Shown here: piece by piece, positions 23,816 through 34,700 of the stretch | Layout of the letters: every line of letters begins with the position of its first letter | How positions within the stretch are numbered: position 1 is the stretch's first letter | NCBI GenBank assembly: GCA_001643675.2 | Contig: LSRY02000004.1 | Coordinates: 62,001-126,000, forward strand | DNA length: 64,000 nt | DNA from: Monocercomonoides exilis | Taxonomy: Eukaryota; Preaxostyla; Oxymonadida; Polymastigidae | Direction: 5' to 3' | The notes under the pieces: model-generated | What the model was told of the DNA's origin: nothing | What the model saw: the letters and a program-made list of their open reading frames with translations, nothing else | Databases searched by the model: none | Program-made: the position numbers and the translations under genes

Positions 23816-23886
23816 CTACAAAACGAATAGACTGATCATAATCCCTTTTCAAAAATTGATATTTTTGTATTTGTAACAAAAATTGT
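23816..23886. promoter_or_regulatory. 71-bp bidirectional promoter
   Basis: Start codons of the S28 peptidase (minus) and the CFAP20DC-like gene (plus) are only 71 bp apart. An ACTGATCATAAT element at 23831-23842 lies 19 bp from one ATG and about 50 bp from the other. Its core TGATCA is a perfect palindrome, so it could serve both directions. Confidence 0.5.
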
Positions 23887-26800
23887 ATGTCACATTCAAA
23901 AGTATCAACAGGATATTTTCAGGCTGGGGCTTTGGTTGAAGTATTTTCTGCACACGGAAGTAATCCAGAATCATGTTGGTTAATGTTTTTCAAGAAATGT
24001 TATTTCAGATTTATTATTTAATTTCAATATAAAAGGCTGCAAGCTTTCTGGAACTGTCAAAAAATACTTTGATACAGAGGCAAAATGTAACGCATTTATA
24101 TGCCCCCAATCTTTGGCAAATAAAATGATAATACCGAAAACAGATTCGTCGTCTTGTTTGCGCGATATTCTTAATTCAGTGTTGATTTAAAAAAAATTCA
24201 GTGAATTTGACACAACCTTTTCTTGTTTTTCAGATATTTTTACCGCCGTCAACACCTTTCAAGTTTCAATTAAAGTTTGATGCTTTCGAATATCAAAAAA
24301 TAGATTATATAAATTTAAAAAAATTTGAAGCGTTCAAGATGCAAAACGAACAAAACACAGATTATCTTTTTCGACTGTTGTCAAAACAATCGAAACAAAT
24401 GAAATTCACGCTCAAATTCCGCTGATAAATATCCAGAGGGGCACCGTATGTAATTTTTTTTGAATTTGAAATAATTTAGAAAACAATTTCAATGGCTGAT
24501 TTAATGATACTCATAAACTTTATTCTTTTTAATGTTAGTGGTTAAATTTATGTTTTGATATCGATGGTTTTGTACGATCGCTTTTCCGTGAATCTTTTAT
24601 GAGTCTTGATAGAATTGAGTTAATGCCTGAATTTCGTCTCAGAAAGATATTTACTCTTCGCTGCTGCCCCCCAACAACAGTTGACGATGGAGGTATGAGA
24701 GAATTTCTCTTTGCAAATCAGTTTGATTTATTTTTCGATTCAATTATTGTAAATACCGATAATTGGGGATATTCAAAGGCATTGCATGCGGATATGCTCC
24801 GCCTGGATTCACGTCAACAGACCCAATTCCAACATCAGTTGCATTTCCACCAGCTGTTCGCTCAGAGACGCAAGTTGTTTGGTTTGAGAAGATGCAGTTT
24901 TGGCTAGGAAGATCTGAGGCAGAGCTGTCTTCAACGATGTCATCCACAACATCGACGCTGTCTGCTTCTGTGACAACAAACAGAACATCCCCAACTGCTG
25001 TTGCAAGACGACCAACAACACAAAGTTCAAAGAGAATCCAACAGACACAACCACATTCACAGGCTATACGACAACCTCCTTCTGCTTCTTCGAGTTCTCT
25101 TCAATCAATTCAACAGTCTTCTTCACAGCCAAATGACTCGCTTCCTTCTTCTTCTCGCCGTATTTCTGCTTTCAGCAGACCAAAAATAAAGTCACTTTCA
25201 AAGCAGCCCACAATCAGGCCGAAAACAACAGCTGTAAAGCCTTCGTCTTCCATTGCAACACCTCAGCCACTTTCTTTGTCTTCCACACAAACACCTTCTT
25301 CATCTGCTGCTTCTCAATCAGAACACACCCCAACCTCTTTTGCTTCTCCATTCACTCCACTCCCTTTCTCTCCCTCTCGCGACTTTCAGACGTCTTCTCT
25401 TCCGACTTCTCTTCCACACTCTCCAAACACAACATCATCTGCTTCCTCTTCATCAACAGCCAATTCACAACAGTCTTATTCAGAGGCAAAGCAACGAATA
25501 AAAATTACACAAAAGCCAAAACCTTCTTCAGACTACAGCAAACAGCGGCAAAATGCAGCGATGCCACCTATAATCACGTCTGTGCTGGATGGCCATGCGG
25601 AACTGCCTCCAAATCCGCAGAGAAAAGAATCAACACTCAGAAAATATTACAACACACAAAAAGAAGATGAATATGAAAACGACAGAATGATCTCAAATCA
25701 AGACTTTGAAGAGGACGGAGGGAGATATGAAAGAGAAGGAAGAGAAGGAAGAGAAGGAGAAGAAGACGATGAAGGAATCATCGACATTGAAGAAGCAAAT
25801 GACATGGATGACGTGATTGATGATAACAGCGAGGATGATGGAGCAGATGACGAAGGAAATGAAGATGATGGAGAAGATGGAGAAGATGAAGGTGATGAAG
25901 ATGGGGAAGATGAAAGCAGCGATGATTCATTTGGCGACATGAACGAGTCCTTCCATCCGTCTTATCCTCCTCCAAAAACGAAGATTGGCTTGCCTTCCAA
26001 TCGACTCAGCAACAGACAGCCAAACGATATGAACTCGACAACATCCACATTTGATTCTTTGTCTTCCACAGACAGCTCTTCTTCTTCCTCTTCCTCATCT
26101 TCCTCTTCTTCTTCTAATTCACCTCATTCTTATTCATTTGCTGATGATCCTTTCCTTCCCCGTTCACATGCTCCTCTTTCTGAAGAAGCAGCACAAGTTC
26201 TGAAGGAAGCTTCAAAACTGCTGAAATCTCGATATGGAGGAGACGAAGAAGGGAATTTTGATGAAGAAGAAGAAGATGACGATGATGAAGGTGCTGACGA
26301 AGATCAGCTTATTCACAATGAGGAAGACGATGAAGATGACAGCGAAGAAAGAGCAGAAGAGAAAGGCAGAGGAGCAAAAGATTATGAAAACATTTCCGAA
26401 GACGATTTTTTGGATGAAGACGAATCGTTTCAGAGAGAAGGCCGAATGCCCCATTCATCAATACAGACACCAGAATATCGCAGAAGTTCTCCTTTGAGCT
26501 CACAGGCAAAAGTGAGTGCTAATCTTTCAGCGGCGCTGAGCGGAAGAAGAGAAAACTATAATTTGTATGAAGACAATGGAGATGACAGCGATGACGATAG
26601 CGATGAGAATGAACACAGAGACAATTCATTGAAAATACAAAGCAGCACAAAAAGAGTGAGAAAGGAGTCACAAATGGATGAAGAGACGAATGGAACTCAA
26701 AACAACGCAGACTCAAATACGAAGTCAGAGTTGCTCAAAACACCACGCAACAAACAGATCAAAAGTGTCTCAATAAAAAGGTTTGATTTTGTAGAAAAGA

Positions 26801-27982
26801 GCAAAAGATAAACTATTGAACAACTTCGTTTTTTTAATTTCCTTTTTCTCTATGATATTCAGTGATGTCAAGCCCAGTGACTCATTTGATCCATCATCCA
26901 CGCAACATTCAGTTGATACACTTTCATTCACTCTGAGTCCAAATTCCACTCCACTCAAGCCATTTCGCTCGGTCTCCCAGCAAAGCAGCCAAATGAGCAC
27001 ACCATCGATGAATGAGAAGGAGCTGGATTCTTCATTCACCCTCTCACCCACACCAGCACGTTCAGCAGGCACAAAAGACGATTTCTTCGGTCTGCCTTCT
27101 CCTTCAATGTTCACACGCACCATTTCACCTGATTCCTCTCCCAAACCAACTTCAACCTCTCCTCCTTCTTCTTCTAACCAAACATCTTTTCTTTCTTCTC
27201 CTCATTCACCTTCTTCAGATGCCTTTTCTTTACCCATTTCATCAACAGCATTGCCATCATCTTCTTCCTCAAATGGCTCACTTCAACACGAAATCAATTC
27301 ACCCACATCACAAACAACACTTCAGCAATTACCTCAAGCATGCCTTTCTCAAATGAACAAGTCTTCTTCTTCTTTTTCTTCTTCTTCCAATTCAACATCT
27401 CAATCCTTGTCTCAATCTGCTTCTAATGTTCAACCTTCCTCACTTACAAACGCTCAAACACATCAACAGTCACCTCTCACTCAGAACACATCACAACAAA
27501 ATGACAGAAAAGTGCCAATCGGCAAACAACCCCCCAAAACATCCAAACCTTCCGTCTCACAAAAAGTAGCGAAGCAACCGAAGAAGCAGCGAGTTGTGAT
27601 TATTTCTGAAGACCCAGAGTCAGACGACGAAGATGCGCTGTTTGCAAACGAGGAAATTATTGTTCATCATGTCACTTCATCTTCACTCAGAACAACTTCA
27701 TTCAAGTTGAATGAGAAGAAGACTTCCTCAAAACACAGAAAAGATTCATCGAAATCTGCCAAAGCAACTTCTTCGTCACATTCAGGCTCACACGAGCATT
27801 TGGATGAAAGCGACGAAGAAGGAGAAGAAGAGAATTCGCACACGAGCGATGAGCAGAAACAAAGGAATTTTACAAAAGATGAAGACAACGATGACGATGA
27901 CAAAGAAACAGTTGAGCTTCTTGTTGACACAAGAAGTGGCTGCCTCTTCGATCCAAAAAGCGGACAATATTATTCTCCATAA
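23887..27982 (+). CDS. CFAP20-domain protein (CFAP20DC/C3orf67-like), ciliary
   Basis: Seven exons are proposed: 23887-23974, 24037-24178, 24234-24274, 24331-24445, 24539-24692, 24779-26790 and about 26873-27982, giving about 1220 aa. The N-terminal 200 residues follow the CFAP20 (DUF667) domain of CFAP20DC: YFQAGALVEVFSAHGSNP, LSFSTVVKTIE, HAQIPLINIQRGTWLNLCFD, then FRLRKIFTL. CFAP20 proteins bind the inner junction of axonemal doublet microtubules; CFAP20DC is less studied. The remainder is Ser/Pro-rich with acidic blocks. The end GCLFDPKSGQYYSP resembles the FDPKTGKYY-type tail I recall for the family, which supports joining the last two exons (exact junction uncertain). In exon 2 the frame shifts by one base between CPQSLA and NKMIIPK, near a C5 run at 24104-24108. 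This is a sequencing error, a true break, or a 56-nt intron (24088-24143). Confidence 0.8.
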
Positions 27983-28339
27983 ATGTTCATAAATATTTGT
28001 CTCGAAGAAAAGTAAATTCTATTTTTTTTTCCTTTTTAAGTTTCTTTAAAAACAAACGGATAAAACAAAAATTTGATAGATTTTTCTGTGGATTCATCAA
28101 CAAAAAAATGATGATATCAGCTTTTGAAAACGAAACTTTATTAAAAAGTGAAATATTAATGAATTGCAACATCTGAAATGTTGCTTATTAAACATGGTCG
28201 TTTAACAAACAGTTTAAAAGAAAGCGCAACGGTTTGCATTTTCTGACTTTCAATTGAAACATTGCAAAATAATTATTAGGCGACGTTTCATCTTGAGTTT
28301 ATGACTTTGTGAAAAGAAATAAGAAATATAACAAAAATT
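27983..28339. other. Intergenic between convergent genes
   Basis: AT-rich spacer between the 3' ends of the CFAP20DC-like gene (plus) and GCN5 (minus). No other feature was recognised. Confidence 0.5.
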
Positions 28340-31295
28340 TCATCCCTTTTCAATATCAGACTCACTTTCCTTTTCCTTTTCCTCTTCAATTTCCATTTTG
28401 CTTTCTTTTTCTTTTCCTTCCTCCTCTTCTTCCTTGTGGTCATCATTATCTTCCTCTTCCTCTTCCTTCTTTTTTTGTTCCATTTCAACCTTTTCTTCCT
28501 TTTCTTCTTCTCCATCCTTTTCCTTGTCTCCCATTTCTTTTTCTTCTTTCTTCAGCACGCAATTAGATCCTTTTGAACTTTGTGTCTCTGCTTCAATTTT
28601 ATTCTCAACTGTCGGCTTTTTCACGGGCTCTATTTCTGGAAGACCAAAAAAGATGATTTCATTGCTCACATTTCCAAATGGCTTTGGATTTTGCTTGTCT
28701 GCATCGTTTTTCTCAAAGTTTTCGTTTTCGTCTTCTTCTTTGTCATCTGAATACAACAATTCAGCTTCGATATCGTCATCATCCAATTCTTCATATTCCT
28801 CCTCCTCTTCGTAAATATCATCGTCCTCTTCTTCCTCTTCTTCCTCCTCCTCCTCTTCCTCCTCTTCTTCCTCAAACTCATTCTCTTCTTCGTCATTCAT
28901 CAGCTTTCCTGTTCCAACTTGTATTCTGTCGTCATTCGGCCAAACGATCCTGTTCCATTCGCTGTTCACAAAGTCCATCATGTCCTTCGATGCCATGTAG
29001 ATCAGCGGATTTCTCATTGTCAACATTCGCACTTTCGAAATCATCCGCACAACATCTGCCAGAAAGAGGTTGGGCGTGAAGTAATAATTGTGCGTCTTCA
29101 GACGTGCCTTGATAACAAACATCGCTGCACAACATATTAAATGATAATATTGAAAAATAAATGTAAGAGAAAGAAAAAGTCATAAATGAAAAATTAAGTC
29201 AGCCAATAAAAAAATAAAGCAAATATTCATTTAAATACATTCAAATAAATGTGAATAACATACACAGAGGCTGTGCCTTCTCTGAGTCGATGTCAAAAGA
29301 CGTGTAGTGCTCGATGTGGTCTAAAAACGGCCAAGCAGACTCCTTCCGCATCATCTTATCGAAAAAGGACATCATCAGCGTGTGGCACTGCTGGATGTAC
29401 TCAAAAGACGGGGGAGAATACGACGGATGGCACAGAAAAGCGAGAGGAGAGTCAAAAAGAGGCGAAGGATGGAAGACTTCACAGGGAAGAAGCTGGCCAT
29501 CAAACGGAGGTGGAGTGAAGAAGCGCTCGATGGTGGTGATGTGAGGATTGGGGTCTAAAGGAGACCTCTGAATGAAGTGATTGGGAGCAGTTGAAGATGA
29601 CGGCGACAATGAGGTGTTTGAATTGCTGGATGAGAGAGACTCTTCAGATGGATTTGGAGACATACTTGATGAAGGAGAAGACGACGAAGAATCGACTTTT
29701 GAGGTATCTTCAAGCTCAGCTGGTTCTGCACCCGAAGGCGAAAAAGAAGGAGAAGGGACAGACGGAGTGTCACAGTCAAACGGATTCAAGTCCGAGTCAT
29801 CATCGATCATGTCGATTGTCTCAGATGTGGAAGGAGGGAAATCAGATTCATCTTCTGCCTGGTAAGATGCAACAGCAGGCTGAGCTGATGGCTCGTCGTC
29901 AGTTTTGACGCACACAAACGAAGGAGGCGTCTCAAAAAGCGGGTCAGATGGAAGCGAAGAGATGGAGGCAGTGGGGTGATGGATGAACGAGCGATATGCA
30001 GAAACAGGAAGAGCTAATGGATCAGCTGGAATGCCTGTGGATGTTGACGGGGCAGGTTGGTTGAAGCTGACGGTGCTGCTTTGTGTTTGTTCTGACGAAA
30101 AGGAAAGTTGTGTGCCAGAGGCAGAAGATAATGTTGGCGTGGTGGTAGTCGATGGATTTGAGATAGGTTGCTCACTGCCTTGTATTGGTGAAAATGAAAT
30201 ATCCTTTTGCTGCTCAATGATCTCTCGATAGTTCAGCGGTGGAATCAGCCCAAGCTCTTCCAAGTTGGTTAGTGGCTTTAATACAGACACCTTAAAAGTT
30301 CTTCAAAATTAACACACAAAATCAGATAATTAAACAAGTTTATTACAAAAGAAATTTTATAAAAATTGAAAAAAAAGAAGATAATTCTACCTTGCTTTTT
30401 TTGAAGAAGACACAACAATTTCATATGGATTTTCTTTTGGAATTGTTCCCTCCATCAGATCATTTGTCACAATCACCGTCGTAGCTGTCCTTTTTGGAGG
30501 AGGATAAACCTTTGCACATCGAGAAAATCTCGAAATCCTTTCCAAAATAACTCGCCTTTGCCTTTCAACCATTTCTGATACCCTTAAAAAATTGATACGA
30601 GGATGAATAATACACTCCATAAGAGTAGCATTTTGATATTCTTTGATATATCCAAGCCATTGCTCCTTTGGCATTGTGATATTTGAGGAAAATCCTTGTT
30701 TTGAAAAATATTCAACTGCAAGATTATCGGCATATGTAAGGAAAAAAGTTATTCCTATAGAACGTGCATATTCCTTTGCATGCGCCATTACGCGAGAACC
30801 ATAACCCCTCACTTGCTCATTTGCATCAACAGCACAAAATGCTATTTCTCCAAGTCCAGTTTCTTTAAACATTCTAATCGTAATTCCCGCAACAATTTGA
30901 ACTTTGTTCTTTAAACATATTATAGAATGATGATTTCTATCAAATATGAGTCTTGTAATGTATGTTTGACTCATATTAGGAAGCTGACGAGACATTAAGT
31001 TTTTCAAGCCTGTAAGCAAGAATAGACACTGCGTGCTCCCTTGATATTTCTCTGGATCAAGAGGCTCTGATGATGTGTATTGCTCATCTTCAAGAGGAAA
31101 TACACTGTTGTTGTAGCAAGCAACAAAACGCGTTGAACCACTTGCTTCCCCAACAATTAAGGCTCTTTCACGAATTGGCAGAGTATCTCCAACAGATCCG
31201 TTAAAAATTGTACTAGAGTGGTACGGAGTTGTTGGAGAAACAGCTGCCTCGAAAGATGGAGATTCAGGGGGAGGAAGAGAAAGTGGGCTATCCAT
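28340..31295 (-). CDS. GCN5: Histone acetyltransferase GCN5/PCAF (KAT2) with divergent bromodomain
   Basis: GCN5 acetylates histone H3 tails as part of SAGA-type coactivators. Three exons (31295-30391, 30300-29264, 29124-28340; introns 90 and 139 nt) give 908 aa. The HAT domain covers about residues 108-260: YITRLIFDRNHHSI, the catalytic Glu150 in GEIAFCAV, acetyl-CoA loop QVRGYGSR, HFLTYAD-like FFLTYADNLAVEYFSKQGF, and ATLMECIIHPRI. The family linker LTNLEELGLIPPL follows. A Ser/Thr/Pro/Asp-rich insertion of about 300 aa then separates it from a bromodomain (AWPFLDHIEHY to about residue 700, split by intron 2). The tail is a long Glu-rich region. In the bromodomain the segment normally reading CREYNPP is VRMLTMR, so the acetyl-lysine-binding Asn seems lost. 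Confidence 0.93.
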
Positions 31296-31769
31296 TCATT
31301 AAATTTATGGGAATATTTAAAAATTTTACTCTTTACTTTTTTCTTAAAAAAATAAATTTAAAGTCATAAATAATCACATTTTAAAAACTTTGGCTTTTGA
31401 AAACTAAAAATAATTTCCTTTGCAAAGAAATTAAAATTACAAATTGTAAAAAGATACTAATAAACTTTTATGTTTATTTGTTCTAAAAATAGGCAAATTC
31501 ACATTTTCAAATTTGAGTAGAACATTCTAATTGCCCAATTTGAAACACATAATCTGCATCTGTCCTTCAATCTGTAACTCAAAGAAGGAAAATCAATTTT
31601 TGCATCCTTTTAAGAACTTGCACTTTTCCATGATTGGAAATTGAGATAATAGGTACAATCTCATAAATTAGGGCCGAATCTAATCTTTTAATTATGGATC
31701 CGATGTGTTTGCTATTCACGCTTTATTGAACTTTCAAAGCATTTTAATGACCTAACATCGTAAGAGTTT
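31296..31769. other. Intergenic, nothing recognised
   Basis: AT-rich spacer between two minus-strand genes. The GCN5 start lacks the upstream GATC motif found before most other genes. No coding or RNA feature was seen. Confidence 0.5.
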
Positions 31770-34700
31770 TCATTGCCAGATGTCAGCAGTGGAGTAGATT
31801 GATTGAGCAATTCCAGATGGCTGCAGAGCATTTCTTTCTGCAAAGAACACCATCTGGTTAAGCATTTCGACCTGCCTTCGAAGCACCTTCTGCAGCTGGG
31901 CTTCCTGCTGTTCAAGCTGCATGATGGATGCTCTTTCTGCCTCTTGTGCAGCGTCAATGTCTGACAGCGCTTTCTCCATAAACCTCTGCTCAGCTGCCAT
32001 CCGCTGCGCATGAACAGACTCCGTCTTCATCAAAACAGCCTCCATCTCCAACAGCTTCCGTTTCCCAGCTGCATCACGAAGACGCGCAGTGCGCACATCT
32101 GCCTCTCGCAGTGCCATTGCCCTTGCCTCAGCGAGCAGCGCAGCATTCCTCCTCGACTGCTCTTCCCTTTCTCTTCGCGCCTCGTTCTCAACATTCTCTC
32201 GCGCTGCCTTCATCCGCTGCTTCTCACTTTCCTCTCTCAGCTTCTCCACTTCATCGTCTCTCTGGTTCCTCAGAGCTTCCTCCAAAGCCATCCGCCTTGC
32301 TGCTCTCCTCTTTCCTTCTTCTGCAAGTGCCACTTCTTCTGCCAGCTGAGCACGCGCTGCCTCTGCCTCTGCCTCTGCCATCTTCCTTTCGCGTTCCATC
32401 GCTCTCTGCCGTTCAGCTTCTCGTTTGGCTTCTCCTTCTACTCTTGCCTGCTGTTTTCCGTCTTCCCTGTCTTGTGCAATCTGTGCAAGAAGATCTTTTA
32501 TCCCGTCCATTCGCATGCGATGGTCCAAAATTGCCTTCGACTCATCCTCGTCTTTCTTCGCTTCCACATCCTCTGCAATTTTTGCTGCTTCTGCACGCGC
32601 TTCGTCTTCCACTTGCCGAACTCTTCGCTCTTCTGCTCTTGCTTTCATCTGCTCCTCTTCCTTCGCAGCCAAATCATCCATTGTTCTCTTAGCAGCATCT
32701 GCAGCTCTTTGTGCAGCAGCAACAGATGCTGATACTTTTGGCTGTGCATTTTTGTGCATCTCTTCAATTGCCTTAATTCGTTGCTGTCTTTTCACATCTT
32801 CCAGCTGTTGTGCTCCATCGTCTTCTGCCTGCTTCAAAGCGGAAAGTGCCTTTTCTGCTGCCCCGTGTGTTCTGTCATACTCTGCTTGTGCTGCTTCCCA
32901 CTCCTGCTGATCAGATGCCGCCTTTGCTTGGAGCAAGGCAGCTGCTTGTTGTGCTCTCATTCTCTGAGCCACTGCATCTTCTTCGTTTCGAATGCGCTCC
33001 CTTTCTTTCTGCTCCCAGTCAACATACACAACTGGAGCACGATCAAACAGCGGATAAATCTTGCAGTCAGCTGGAAGAGGTGTAAATGGAGTGTTTGTGG
33101 AAAATGCTCTTTGTCTCAGCCACTCTGGCGCACTTTGGCGAATCTTGTGGGCAGTCAGAACGATCTCATGCACATCCAGGAATGAATTTGGCTGAATATT
33201 GATTGCTGAACCATCGCGACTTTGCGAATGTGGCTGAACGATTTGAGAGACAAATTGCTGAGAAGTGAAAAATGCTTCAAATTCTGCGACAGAAGTCATG
33301 TTCATCAGAGTGCTGCGTGCACACATCAACACAGCAACAGCAATGCATATCGCAAAGTCGATTTGACAGGGCTCATTTTCCACAAACAAAAGATGATCAA
33401 TCAGTACCTCCCATTCAGATTGCGAAAACATGTCTGAAAAAAGTGTCTGCATCGGCTCCCAAAAGTAGACTGCAGGAGATATGTTGTATTTTTTGAAGTG
33501 ATTATGCAATTTGGGTGCGAAATGCTGCAAAACCATTTCTGCTCGCTGAAGTGTGCGAGTGGGTGGAGCAGGAAGAGTATCAAACCATTCGGCACAGATG
33601 TTTGTGATGATTGTTATGAGCAGTTCTGTCAGCACCACATCGTTGTCAATAGCTTGAAGAAATGGATAAACAATGCCAGGAAGAAAGCCAGCTCGAATGC
33701 GATGGTTGCGCTGCGCATTGATTGCGTCCATTCTTCTTTTTTGTGAATGGCTGTTGGATCTGCCTCTTTCCTTTCCACTTCCACCCATCAGCATTTCATC
33801 TTCATTGTCACTATCTCCAAAATGATTAAATGGATGGGTAGATGAAGATGCTGATGATGAGGCGAAAGGAGGAACAGGGTTTATCATCTCTCTGAATCCC
33901 ACATCACAACAGCTTGGCGACCAATGTGCAAGTGCAGAGAGCACACGAATAAACCTCCTCTTCACTCTGTCGTCGCGAATAGGATACAACTCTGGAATGT
34001 GTGTGAGACCTGGATGCTCTCCTTTCGCAACAAGCGCACTGGTTGCTTGTTTGGAAAGGGGAAGTGACAGCAGATTTGCCCAGATGGACACTCGGTGCTT
34101 TGACGGAAACTCGCCCGACTGGCGAAGCACTGAAGCGAGATGAGATTGGCTCAGACGAGGAATTTTCCCTTTGGCACGAGGAGAGTCGGGAACAGGCTCA
34201 AAGAACGGCTTTCCCCCAAACGAAGCATACGGTTTCACACCAGGGAAGTATGAAGAGGAAGAGGAAGAGGAAGAGGAAGAGGAAGAGGAAGAGGAAGAGG
34301 AAGAGGAAGAAGACGACGAAGAAGATGGTCTTTTTGTTTTGCTTTCAGGTGGAGCAGAAAAAGTAAAAGTGATTTTGCTTTTTAAGTTAGATGATTTTTG
34401 TGAGTCTGTTTCTGAAGAATACGGCGGATCTGCTCCAACATTAATCTCAGACCTCACTCGTGTGTAAAACGGAGGTCTATGACTGGATTTCGCTCTGGCA
34501 TTTCTCTTTCCTTTGATTTTTGCCTTTGACACACCATCATCAACAGAATGAACTTTGGAATTAGATGTTCTACTTGTGCTTTGTTGTTGTTGTTGTTGTT
34601 GTTGTCCACAATTCACTTGAGAGTTATCGATATTTGAAGGCGGAAAGGATGACGATGAAGATGACGAAGAAGAAGTATTCACAAAAGAAGAAGACAGAGG

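Noticed and set aside
29241-30290. Separate Ser-rich gene between the HAT and bromodomain
   Set aside because: It begins and ends at splice sites in phase with the HAT exon and the bromodomain exon, so it is the middle exon of GCN5.
32010-32732. Plus-strand frame of 240 codons (Leu/Cys/Phe-rich)
   Set aside because: Antisense of the TBC1D31 coiled coil; composition simply mirrors Glu/Ala/Arg codons.
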